Below, piece after piece: positions 33,697 to 44,200 of a stretch of DNA of 64,000 bases (the stretch's first letter is position 1; every line of letters starts with the position of its first letter). This DNA is from Opeltia flavorubescens (taxonomy: Eukaryota; Ascomycota; Lecanoromycetes; Teloschistales; Teloschistaceae). Where the stretch lies: assembly GCA_000442125.1 (NCBI GenBank), contig KE546966.1, positions 1,264,969 to 1,328,968 on the forward strand, in the 5' to 3' direction. Under the pieces are notes generated by a model. It did no database searches. It saw nothing but the letters and a program-made list of their open reading frames with translations, and had not been told where the DNA came from. The position numbers were made by a program, and so were the translations under genes.

Positions 33697-34821
33697 ATGT
33701 CTCCGATTGCATCGAATGCCACCGCAATCAATCCACCTTGCATTGTTGCCGATGGCGAGGTCTCATGGCCAACTATCGTTTGGGCTCTTTTACCCATCAT
33801 GTTCAATTCCATGACACAGCCAGCAGGTAGTATTGCACGCGGTATCACAGCCGAGCAAAGCTTTTACCTCCGTGCATCTCCAATCGTTTGCATCCTAGAA
33901 GCTCTCACAGTCTTCATTCAATTCGCACACCTCAGCTTCAAAACTCAGAATCCACGCTGGGCAATCAAACAAGTCTCGAATGATAAATACCAGGGATCGA
34001 ACGACGCAGAGTCCCCCCGCACCCAGCTGCAGAGTTTACAGGAAAACGACGTGTTCAGAGCGATTCTTTTTGTATGCGGTGTGCTACCGCAAACCCTGAA
34101 GCTGTATGCATACACAGAAATACCTATGTCCAAATTACTCCTTTCAGTATATCTCACGTCTTGGACTACGCTCGAACTACTAGTCATCGTGCCTTCCAAA
34201 TACCGTGACTACGAGACATTGGAGGAACATAATCTGGAACAAGGAGGAATCATTGCTTTAACGGACCGAATCCTTGCTCTAGCATGCTATTACTTGGTCC
34301 GCCTTTCGGATATCATGGCACTGTACGTCTTACTTTCCGAATTATACCAATTGCAAATGGCACTCCAGCCACCACCGAAAGCGGCGGATACCTGTTTTTG
34401 GTTAGCGATGGATTTCTATACTGGTACCTTGTCTGTCTCGGCTCATCTGTTGCCTCCCCATGACGGTGATTTTTGGGCTCTCGCGCTCCTTGAACCACTT
34501 GTATGCGGATTTTGGCTGTTGCTGCTCACGCAAGCTGGACGAGCACATGAACCGGCGTTTGGCAGGGCGGAGGTGATTTGGTTGCTATCTCTTAGACTGG
34601 GTCACTACATTTCGACCACGGGGCTTTCAAAGCTCGATATTCCAAGGGCACTGTCTGGAACGTATCGCCTCAATACACCAAGGTCGCCGTTTGTAAGATA
34701 TACTCGCACTGGGAGCATTGCTTTTTTCTTCATGCAGGTGTTGACTGGGTTGGGTTATTATAGCCTAAGATGCGATCTCGGCGGAACTGGCAAGCCAGCG
34801 TGGGCCGGCTATCTGGGATAG
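33697..34821 (+). CDS. polytopic membrane protein, function unknown
   Basis: A 374-residue single-exon protein with about seven hydrophobic segments. They include SWPTIVWALLPIMFNSM (about 24-40), LRASPIVCILEALTVFIQFA (about 58-77), AILFVCGVLPQTLKLYAY (about 126-143) and LLLSVYLTSWTTLELLVIVP (about 151-170). Others are ILALACYYLVRLSDIMALYVLL (about 192-213), ALALLEPLVCGFWLLLL (about 261-277) and SIAFFFMQVLTGLGYYSL (about 338-355). Loops hold Pro and charged residues but no transporter or receptor signature I know. The start ATG at 33697 leaves a 20-residue extracytoplasmic or cytoplasmic head without a signal sequence. Fungi have many lineage-restricted proteins of this kind. Confidence 0.7.
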   Translation: MSPIASNATAINPPCIVADGEVSWPTIVWALLPIMFNSMTQPAGSIARGITAEQSFYLRASPIVCILEALTVFIQFAHLSFKTQNPRWAIKQVSNDKYQGSNDAESPRTQLQSLQENDVFRAILFVCGVLPQTLKLYAYTEIPMSKLLLSVYLTSWTTLELLVIVPSKYRDYETLEEHNLEQGGIIALTDRILALACYYLVRLSDIMALYVLLSELYQLQMALQPPPKAADTCFWLAMDFYTGTLSVSAHLLPPHDGDFWALALLEPLVCGFWLLLLTQAGRAHEPAFGRAEVIWLLSLRLGHYISTTGLSKLDIPRALSGTYRLNTPRSPFVRYTRTGSIAFFFMQVLTGLGYYSLRCDLGGTGKPAWAGYLG

Positions 34822-35883
34822 ACGTTTGGTGGTATTGGTATAGCATTAGATCTACGGATTTGTGCCGACTACAGGAGACAGAAATTTCGCTCAGCCGAGA
34901 AAGAGCGAGCTACCACTATCTTACATTATCAGGCAGGCACTGAGTAACGAAACGTGCCTGCTCCCTTCGGCAGTTCAGTCAAGTGGGAGCTTGGGCAATC
35001 TAAGCTACGATAGATGGATGTCATCATCATGATTGAATACCATGGAGAGCTTATCTCTTCTCCGATCGGCCCTCGAAGGAATATTAAAGAATTGCCGGGG
35101 GTCTTGATGCTCCTTCTCATCCTGGGCCCAGAACTAGGACGAGAACGGGCCATCCTGATGGTGACAGGAATTAAAACGTAAAGAAAAGAAAAGAAAAGAA
35201 AAGAAAAGAAAAGAAAAGAAAAGAAAAGAAAAGAAAAGAAAGGGGGGTAAACTCCACCCTCCCTCAGCTCGTGCCTTTCCAACCAACCACAACGCTCTTC
35301 ATATCCTCAAGTACAATTTTCTTTACCAAAATCTCAGAGCCATCATCCCACGGATCTTTAATATATGTTCAGTCTTTATCATTGATTATATTTAACTGGC
35401 TCTGGGAACGATACCCAAAAAAAAGTTTGTTAGTAGGGTTCATTGCAATGAAGCTCTTTTAGTTGCGGGTTGACTGGAATCATGCGAATATTTCTCCGTA
35501 GAGAGAAAGACTGTTTGTAAATATGAATTGAAGGAGGAAAGAAAAAGATGTTTGCAATAGGGTGTAGGAAATATCAAGTACACGCTGCTTTATGTGAACT
35601 TATCATTCAAATAAGTATTCTCTCGTGTGGCTCGGACATTTTTCTTTTGATGCGTAATATTTTGGAAAGACTGGTGCGCACAACTAAGAATCTGAGTGAT
35701 CGATCTGATCTTACCTCTGCCCCCTCCATTGCGCCAGAAGACTCAATGATTGCAGGCAGCAGAACGTACATTTTGCCGTGCTTAATCTAAGGTACAGCCA
35801 CGAGAATCCTGTATTAGTTCGAGTATCCTCTCCTCATCCAAAACTCAACCACCTCCTTTCCCTCCGCACACCGTCCTCACCGT
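34822..35883. other. convergent intergenic region with pentanucleotide repeat
   Basis: About 1.06 kb between two convergent genes. The only structure seen is the AAAAG microsatellite listed separately. Confidence 0.5.
35180..35242. repeat. (AAAAG)n microsatellite, about 12 copies
   Basis: Perfect AAAAG units run for about 63 bases and end in a GGGGGG tract. The purine-only strand and perfect copies suggest recent slippage expansion. The repeat sits between convergent 3' ends. Confidence 0.95.
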
Positions 35884-38542
35884 TCACCGCCCCTTCCTCA
35901 CCTCCTCCATCCTCTCCACCTCCTTATCGATCTTCTGAAAAGCCCAACTGCCCCAACTCTCCGGATACAAGAATGGCCTCATGTCAAATCGATTGTCATC
36001 AGTGCTATAGTCATTGCAATGCAGCGATGGCGTCAATGTGGTCATCTTATGCCGATTTATGGCGTAGTAATGGAAGAATTTCTTCACTTTTACTGCGATT
36101 TCTCCGGGTTCTAGGCGGGGTGCTTCATCTTCGTCGTCATCTCGCCTAGGACGATCTATGCTCCATTCGTGGGAGAGGCGCTGAAAGGCGCCGTAGGGGC
36201 CTAGCTTGTGTACTTTTCGCAGGCGGCCGAAGGTGGTGAGTTCGGCGTATGTCATGCCCATGTCTGCTTCGTCGGATTGGACGTATGTTTCTGTTCTGGG
36301 TTCGAGTTCTGTTTGCTCTGGAGATTAATGGAAGAGCAATTTGGCCGAGAATAGGAGAAACTCTGGACATACCTGCTGTGGGTACGGCGGTGAGGAAGTC
36401 ATGAAGGCACGGGAGGTCGAAGTTTTTCTCCGTCCAAGCAATGAAGCGTTTTAGATCAGTTTTGTCGATGCTACCGATGGCTTCGCTGCAAGTCAGTCGA
36501 TGGCCCCGATAGTGCACTCGGCTATGTTCGTAACCTACGATTGATGTCTGCTGATGAGCAATCGTACTTTGTCAGATAGCCCCGTAGTGATTCTCCGACA
36601 TTGGCGCTACCAAGCACAAGTAAGGTGCCTCCTCCAGGTCTGCCACGGGCTTCTGGAAGACTCTGGGCGAACTCGTAAGCTGTGACCATACGCGATCTCC
36701 TGAGACACTATCAGCAAGGCCCTTACGCTGAGGGAGTATATCTTAAACACACGCTTGAATATTTTGAAGTGTTTGGTTTTGCTGGTATGAGCCCCCTTCG
36801 ACCTTGAACTTAGGGTCAAAGTTCAAAGACTTGACAAGGAGATTCCTCTGAGCGTTGAAAACCTCATCAATATCAAGATTGACGTGATAGGAGCCGATTG
36901 CCTCCGAAAGCACCCTTGCCCGTTCCCTTGTCGCTCCAGAACTTTGCTGGGACATGCCCATGTAGATTGTATGGAATAGTTGATTGCATAGATCCTGAGG
37001 AGTCTTGGGCATGCTGTCCGTGTATTTCGCTAGACGCTTAACGTCGTTAATCACTTGCTCGTTACCGGCCTTGCAAGCCTCGATGGCAAGGCGGCACATG
37101 GAAAAGACCATGACTGTAGTAGCACAAGAATCTATTCCGCCAGACAGAGGTATCAAAAAGCCCGCTTGCCTACTCCGAGTCAAATACTGTCCAGAAGTCA
37201 GCCTGGAAATGGCAGATGGATCTTATTGAAGGACTTTTGACTTACATCCCAGAGATAACAGCCTGTTGATAATGCGATTTCTTCTTCCGGCGGATGAATC
37301 CTGGGTTGTATTGGTAAGCTTGGAGCATGGCTAGGAGTCCGGTCCTCCTCATCCGAGCTCAGTTGGAAGCCAGTCTGTATTCGCTCATACTTTGCGGTTG
37401 ACTTGGCAGCTTGTAGGCCCCGTGACGCGGCAGCTCGGTATGCACGTAACTCCTCTAGGTCGATAGTCGCTGTCACGACTTCGCAGTCATCAAGGCTGAA
37501 CTGTTTGCCTTGAGCTACGACATCACCTAAAATATTAAGGTCAGCTCAGTGTTCGTCCTTAGTAAATCGTAGTGGCTACCGTTGACTATGATCATGGCAC
37601 ACCCGTCGAAGTATAGGCGATCCCCATCGCAGCCGTGTTGATTGGCGTAGAGATAGCAGCCACCGCTCTTCCGGGTAGCTTCTTGGATCAGCTGCAAACG
37701 CCGGTCGAGTTTTCTAAGTTCAAAATGCGAGCCTGAGCTGTTCGTAAAGATCTTCCAAGATTGACATTAGCATGAGTACATTCGGTTGACCTGGATGGCT
37801 TACCTCAACTCCATCTAAAGCCATATGGATATGAGGTGCATCGGGAGTAAAAAGCTCTTCCTAGAAACAGCGTTAGTGCGAGTCATGCCGCTTCCTCCAG
37901 AACACGTACGCATGTTTCAGCTCCTATACATGTATCCGGGGTTGATATGACGGCTTCTCCGAACATGACATGTGTAACACCCTGGAGCTTCTGTATTCGA
38001 CGTGGCAGGTGGTACATCTCGAACTCTCTTGGGCGTAACCACGGTGTGAAATCTAAGGTAATCATTCAATTCGTGGAAGAAAGTATGCACAGAGGGTCGT
38101 ACGTACGTCTCATCTCGAAGTAATTCCCATCGTTTGCCAGCCACATCTTCGGTCTGATCAGAAGAATCTTGCCGTCAAGGCAGATAATGCGGCAGTCATA
38201 TCGTACGCCACGATGTTGGACCGGCATACCCACATCAATGAGGATATCATAAAGACTAGNATCCCCAAGGATGCGCTCCAGCATCTCCCAGCAGTGGAGA
38301 TAGAGATCCTACATGGTCTCAATGCCCCTGGTCATTCATGTACATTCAAAGAAAAAGCTTACTTGCTCTAGGAAATGATCACCGCATCCAAAGCCCGTAA
38401 TCTCGAGTTCTGGGCCTACCCTAACCTTTGCTCCCAGTGCTTTAGCTTGTTTGATGCTCTTGATGATCCTAGCAGTATTGCCCTCGAAGTCAAGTGCCCA
38501 TTGTCGTAAGGCACATGTAGCCACCGTCACCAGATGCCCCAT
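35884..38542 (-). CDS. QNS1: glutamine-dependent NAD+ synthetase
   Basis: It makes NAD+ from nicotinic acid adenine dinucleotide, using ammonia released from glutamine. Ten exons close in phase: 38542-38363, 38308-38107, 38052-37910, 37860-37804, 37751-37580, 37526-37246, 37186-36753, 36699-36539, 36480-36373 and 36317-35884. They encode 723 residues (yeast enzyme about 714). The nitrilase-type amidase triad falls at the canonical places: Glu45 (GPELEITG), Lys114 (RPKMW) and Cys175 (CIGAETCEEL). The synthetase P-loop is PLSGGIDSC. Conserved [18 protein letters not shown] crosses an intron whose correct acceptor is the second of two nearby AGs. One base (38260) is ambiguous, leaving one residue near position 77 undefined. 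The fragment [23 protein letters not shown] is the usual C-terminal signature. Confidence 0.96.
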
Positions 38543-39039
38543 TGTTAAGGTTTGGCGGGCTCTTATCAACGAGGGAATGGGTCGTAGACGGAACAAGTAG
38601 CAGGGTAGTCTAAAAGGGAGATATCATATGCTGTTCTATGTGGGTATTATTGGCAAGGAATATTAAGCAGTCATTCAAGAAACTGTGCATCCGATACAAT
38701 GAGAATAATACACAAGGAACTAGGTCTACAGGCAATCTCTAGCGAATTCTGTTTTTAATGAGCAAGTTATTGGGCACTATTAAACGATCGAGTTAAAACT
38801 ACCTACATTGGATTTGAGTGACCTACTCCATCTTCTAGACCTACTGCGCCCTTCACCGAAAATACCTGTTGGTAAAGGTGGTTCCTTTCCCAAAACGCCT
38901 GTCTAGTCCGATTCGGGAAATACGTCACCTTCCTTGTCCTTTCAACGCGTCTCGATCCCTGATCACTCGCGAAGTCTGTAAGTCCTGTACTTACGTGACT
39001 GCCAATTCAACATGCATTCCTGTTACCATCCTTGTTGCC
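38543..39039. other. divergent promoter region QNS1 / MGS1
   Basis: About 500 bp between divergent start codons. The MGS1 frame stays open upstream of its chosen ATG, so the MGS1 start could lie further left (38869 onward), but the zinc-finger start at 39040 is the family norm. Confidence 0.45.
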
Positions 39040-40831
39040 ATGGTGAATTGTCCTATCTGCGGCAAAGAGGTCAAGGAAAGCGCTATCAACCTGCACATCG
39101 ATTCCGGCTGTGAAAATTACGTCGATTCCCCTGCTTCCATCCAGCCAAGCCAAACAAGTACTTCGCCTCAAGTAGCAAACTTTTTCAAAGCATCTTCGAG
39201 CAGAGCTGTCAATAGTGGAAGCTCCAAGAAAAGTCAACATCGGGAATCACAGGGATTGCCTCTTTCCCAAAGACAGCCTATCAGTGGACAGGATGCAGCT
39301 CCAACCGGCACCAAGCGTCAGGCCACTGAGCCGCCAATCGTGGAAACCGCGCCGATTACAGATGCAATAAGAGATGGGCCATCGGTCGAGGACACGTCTT
39401 TCAAACGACTGAAGCCATCAAATGCCCTTCAAAAAGCAGCTCCCCTGGCGGAGCGTATGCGCCCTCGAACCCTCGATGAAGTATGCGGACAAGAACTCGT
39501 TGGACCAAATGGGCTCCTCCGTGGCCTTATCGAAACCGACAGGGTCCCATCCATGATACTCTGGGGAGGAGCAGGTACGGGGAAAACTACAATAGCAAGA
39601 GTCATTGCCAGCATGGTGGGTAGTCGGTTTGTGGAAATCAACAGCACAAGCTCTGGGGTCGGCGAATGCAAGAAGATCTTTGCAGAGGCAGGCAACGAGT
39701 TACGACTGACGGGAAGGAAGACCATTATCTTCTGCGACGAGATCCACCGTTTTTCCAAAAGCCAACAAGACGTCTTCCTAGGCCCTGTTGAAAGCGGACA
39801 GGTCACTCTGATTGGGGCAACGACCGAGAATCCTTCCTTCAAGGTCCAGAACGCACTGTTGTCGCGCTGTCGAACATTCACATTACAAAGGCTATCAGAT
39901 GCCGACATCAACACAATTTTGGCAAGAGCGCTCCAGGTCGAGGGTCCCAATTATTCTCCTTCCGACCTTGTCGACGACGAATTGATCAAATACCTTTCTG
40001 CTTTCGCAGATGGTGATGCAAGAACGGCACTGAACCTCCTCGAACTCGCAATGGACATCTCGAAACGCCCTTCCGCCACCAAAGAAACCATCAAATCCGC
40101 TCTTACCAAAACCCTTGTCTACGATCGCGCAGGGGATCAGCATTGTATGTAACCTTTCCCCCTCCTCCATCCTTCTATCGATCTCTGTCTACCGTCAGAA
40201 TGGTTGAAAAAAGAAGCTAACAAAGTAACTAGACGACACTATCTCGGCCCTCCATAAATCCATCCGCGGCTCCTCCCCCCACGCCTCCCTCTACTACCTC
40301 GCCCGCATGCTCACCTCAGGCGAAGACCCCCTCTACATAGCCCGACGCCTCATAATCGTCGCTTCCGAAGACGTCGGCCTCGCGGACAACACCCTCCTCC
40401 CTCTCGCCACGGCAACGTACACTGCCTGCGAAAAGATCGGCATGCCCGAATGCCGCATCCCTCTCGCTCATTGCGTGAATGCTCTCGCCTTGGCGAAAAA
40501 GTCGACGCGCTCATACAGGGGTCTGGCGAATGCGGAAGCTGTACTCAAGGAACCGGGCATGGCGGCGTTACCCGTGCCGATGCATTTAAGGAACGCACCG
40601 ACGAGATTACTGAAGGAGATGGGCGCGGGGGAGGAGTACAAGTATAATCCTAGCTTCAAGGATGGGAGGGTGAAGCAGGAGTATTTGCCCGAAGGGTTGA
40701 AAGGGAGGATATTTTTGGAGGAGGCGGATTTGGGGGATGAGGTTGATGGGGATTTGGAGGAGGAGGATGAGGGTGGTGGGGAGGAGGGGGAGGGGAATGG
40801 AGAGGAGATTGAGGTTGATGAGTTTATGTGA
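39040..40831 (+). CDS. MGS1: MGS1/WRNIP1-type AAA+ ATPase with UBZ finger
   Basis: Two exons (39040-40144, 40233-40831; 88-nt intron) give 567 residues. The protein protects stalled replication forks and binds ubiquitinated PCNA. It opens with a UBZ4-type finger (Cys4, Cys7, His19, Cys24 in MVNCPICGKEV...HIDSGC). After a disordered linker comes the AAA+ module: RPRTLDEVCGQ, Walker A GGAGTGKT (176-183), Walker B IIFCDEIHR (Asp at about 233), sensor GATTENPSF and SRCRTF. The RarA/MgsA C-terminal domain follows (ISALHKSIRGSSPHASLYYLARML, RRLIIVASEDVGLAD, LRNAPTRL) and an acidic tail ends the protein. The start was chosen to place the finger at the N-terminus. Confidence 0.95.
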
Positions 40832-41202
40832 ATAGATCTTGGAGTAGAGATTCTGTGGTGCGGTTTGTGAATCTTCTGTACCGACGATGTTAGACTTTAT
40901 GAGTCGAAATATATCAAGTTTGTTCTTCTCCTTTGGTGATTTAGGTTCCGTCAGGATAATTGTAGTCTTGAATACACACACCGGTAGAAAGCCTCGAAGT
41001 ATCGATACCGTTCGACAATCGTCCGCAAGCAATATTACAATTCTACTCTCTATCTTACAGCCCGATGCGACAGGTCGATGATTATCATAGCTGATCAACG
41101 ATAACCAATAACCATGACATGAATTACCAAAAAATTAACGAGCGGAAGTATCAAACACCTATACTATACAAAACCCCATACTCCAACCACTTATCAATGA
41201 AA
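40832..41202. other. convergent intergenic region
   Basis: About 370 bp between MGS1 and the NACHT-TPR gene. Nothing is recognised. Confidence 0.5.
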
Positions 41203-44200
41203 CTACAACACCTCCTCAGCAGCACTCTCATACCCCCCTTCCTCCTCCTCCTTCGCCTGCCCACCACTTCCATACCCATTCCTCCCTCCCCTCTCCTCCT
41301 CCTGCTTCCCCCCATTCAACAAACTATGCACAAAAGTCAACCCCCAATTACTCGTCGCCCTCTTAACATGATCCCTCCCCCTCCCGCCCTTGATAACAAT
41401 ATCCCTAACCTCCCCACTCTCCGTCACAGCCTCCGGTTTCACAATCTCCCACGTCGCCGGGGCTTCGAATTTCCCCAACGTTTCCGAAGCAGGTTCCTTG
41501 GAGTTCCATTCCTGGACAGGTTTTACGTCTTTGAAAGCGGGGTGGGAGCGATATTCCGGCATCGATTTAAGGTCGTCGATGAGTTCTTTGTAGACTTCGG
41601 GCGCCTTGTCCCAACCGCGGAGACGGAGGAAGGCTTGTTTCAAGAGGTCGACTTCGCGTCGTGCGGTGGTAGCGTCCATCGTGTCTAGGGTTCTGTCGTC
41701 GCCGTCATCGCCTTCGACGACGAGACGGAGGTTGTTTTCGTGCACGCCTTGGGCTTCGCGGTAATGGCCCATGTTGGTGTAGAGTTGCGAGAGGAGATCG
41801 GACATCTTAAGTGTTTCTGGGTGAGAGCCCCATACGCGACGCAGATTGTAACAAATGTCTTCGCAGAGGCGGATGGCTTCCGTGGCTTCTGAGCGGCGCT
41901 CTTTGGACGCGTTGAGGTAGCGGGCTTGGACGAAGCGGCGGCCGATCTGGATGATGGTGTTGGGTTTCCAATTCTTCTGCACCTCACGGGATTTCCAGAG
42001 GATTTCGAGGATCCACTACGATACTAATTAGTTCTGCTTGACATGGAAATGTTTGAGTGGAAGTGGAAATACATACCCCCAAGTCGGCGTAGTTCCTCTG
42101 CTCTCCCAACAATGCTATCAACCCGTTCAACTCGGAAAGCCGCAATCGCACAAAATCAATCTTCGCCTCTTTGCATGATTTGAGGACTTCCCGGATGATG
42201 TCCTGAGAGAGCTGACGCATCTTCTGTTGAAGCTGCGGGTCGATGTTCCCTCTGATGGGCCTATTCAAGCCAATGCCAACCATGAGCCCCGACAATTTGA
42301 AACCGTACGTCACATTCTCCAATTTGTGGAAGCTTCGTTGCTGGGTGAGGAATTGGTGAGCACATAGGGTAACCTCGTATGCTTCTTGGAAGCGGTCGTG
42401 GCCCAATAGCACAGCGACCTTAGTCGCGGTGGATCTGCACGCAACGTCGCCGATAATAATCTCTCGAACTTCCTCCCCAATCTGCTCCAGCAGAGATATG
42501 TAGAATAGCTTGCGGATATGCTGTTGCCCATTGAGCGACCATTTCTTGATGAAAATTTCGAACGATTGGTCTTCCACGGTAGTAATCTGACTTTGTCGCT
42601 TGTGACGATGCAAGAAAGCTCTGAGACGAGCGGCATGCCCAATCATGACTGTGGTCGATGCGCTCAAAGACCGGGTGTAAGATTCATACAGTACGCTCTC
42701 CGTGATGTAGTCTGCCATGACCTCCGTGTAGCTGATAGAGAGATTTTCACGAATGATTTGCTCGAGTGTGACGAGGAAGACGAATGAGACTCTCCCGACG
42801 GCTTTGTCAAGCTTAATACCCAACTTGTTATTGGACGTGGTGCTCCCGGTGATGATGTGAAGACGAATTTCATGGATCATGTCGTGAGCATAAGACACCA
42901 GTCCGCAACTTCTGAAGATCTGGCCAATGGTCTTGCCAGCTTCGTGCAGCGTCTTGGAATGCTTTTCCCTCGTGATGATTTCGACGGTTGCTTCGAGGAG
43001 GATGCGCGTCACAACGCTGACCGACTCTTGTTTCCTCATCTTCAATTGCATAAGAACGAGCTCTCTGAGAACGGTCAAAGTTTCGACATGAGCCCACCCG
43101 AATGTAACTTGCAAGAACCGGTATCGTTCTGAGATGACTTTGACGGCGCGTTCAATGGTCTGAATGGACACCGACTCGTGGCTGCAAACCTGGATGTAGG
43201 CCTTTGTTAGGCGCTGCCTGACTTCTGTGATTGATGTTTCTGTAATGATGGTCGTCGTGCTCTGCTTCTTCGTCGTTTCGATGTGAGTCAAGACCTCTTC
43301 ATATAATGAAATGGCTTCTGAAATGTATTTCTCACTCTTCATGCAGATATGAGCAAGCTCTACCATGGCCTTGATGGTAATGGAAACGGAGACACCAAAG
43401 CTCTTGAGACAAGCATTGCGGTACTCAATGGTAAGTTCCCGGAGTACAGAATACTCGCAATGGACGTGATGCTCCAGGACATAGCGATAGCGGATGTAGA
43501 GGACTTCAACAAACTCGGCGGTGAACTTCTCGTGACCAGCATGTCGGTCTCTCCAAGTCTCCCATAGGATCCTGCACACGTTGCGGAGTTTGTGCCAATG
43601 GCCCGCTTCATAGCGCCAGCGACAGATGATCATCATGGCTTCTAAAGCATCAACATGGCACACTTGGGATCCCTGGTTCAGGATCGTGATGATCTCTTCA
43701 TAGAATTCGTAGCCATTGCCATGGCCATGCTCCAAACAAAGTGGACCCAGGATATAGAGCGTACGAATAGTAAGAGAATGTTTTGCACCTAGGTGTGTTC
43801 GATATTCGTCAAGAATCTCTCGGTAGATTTGAATCATTTTCTCCCAATTCCGATTCTCTTCGTGGAATTTGATCAGGATACCATGTGCTCGGATCAAGCG
43901 CTCATCATCGATGCGACATGAATTGCGGCAAGCATGATATACACGCACATAGATCTCCTCTGCTTCGTGGTAATGATAGGATCGCTGGTGGCAGATGGCC
44001 AAGTAGATGGCAATGTCTATGGCTTCTGATCCGAAATCCTTGGGTAATGCAATCATACCGCCACCCGAAACGATCGACTTCCAGATAACAAGCAAAGATC
44101 TTTTGGTAATTTCGATGGCTTCCGACCACTGCTCTAACTTCATGTAGTATGAAATCAAATTCTTGCAAATCGAAATCGTCTCCATTGTCACGGTTGAGCG

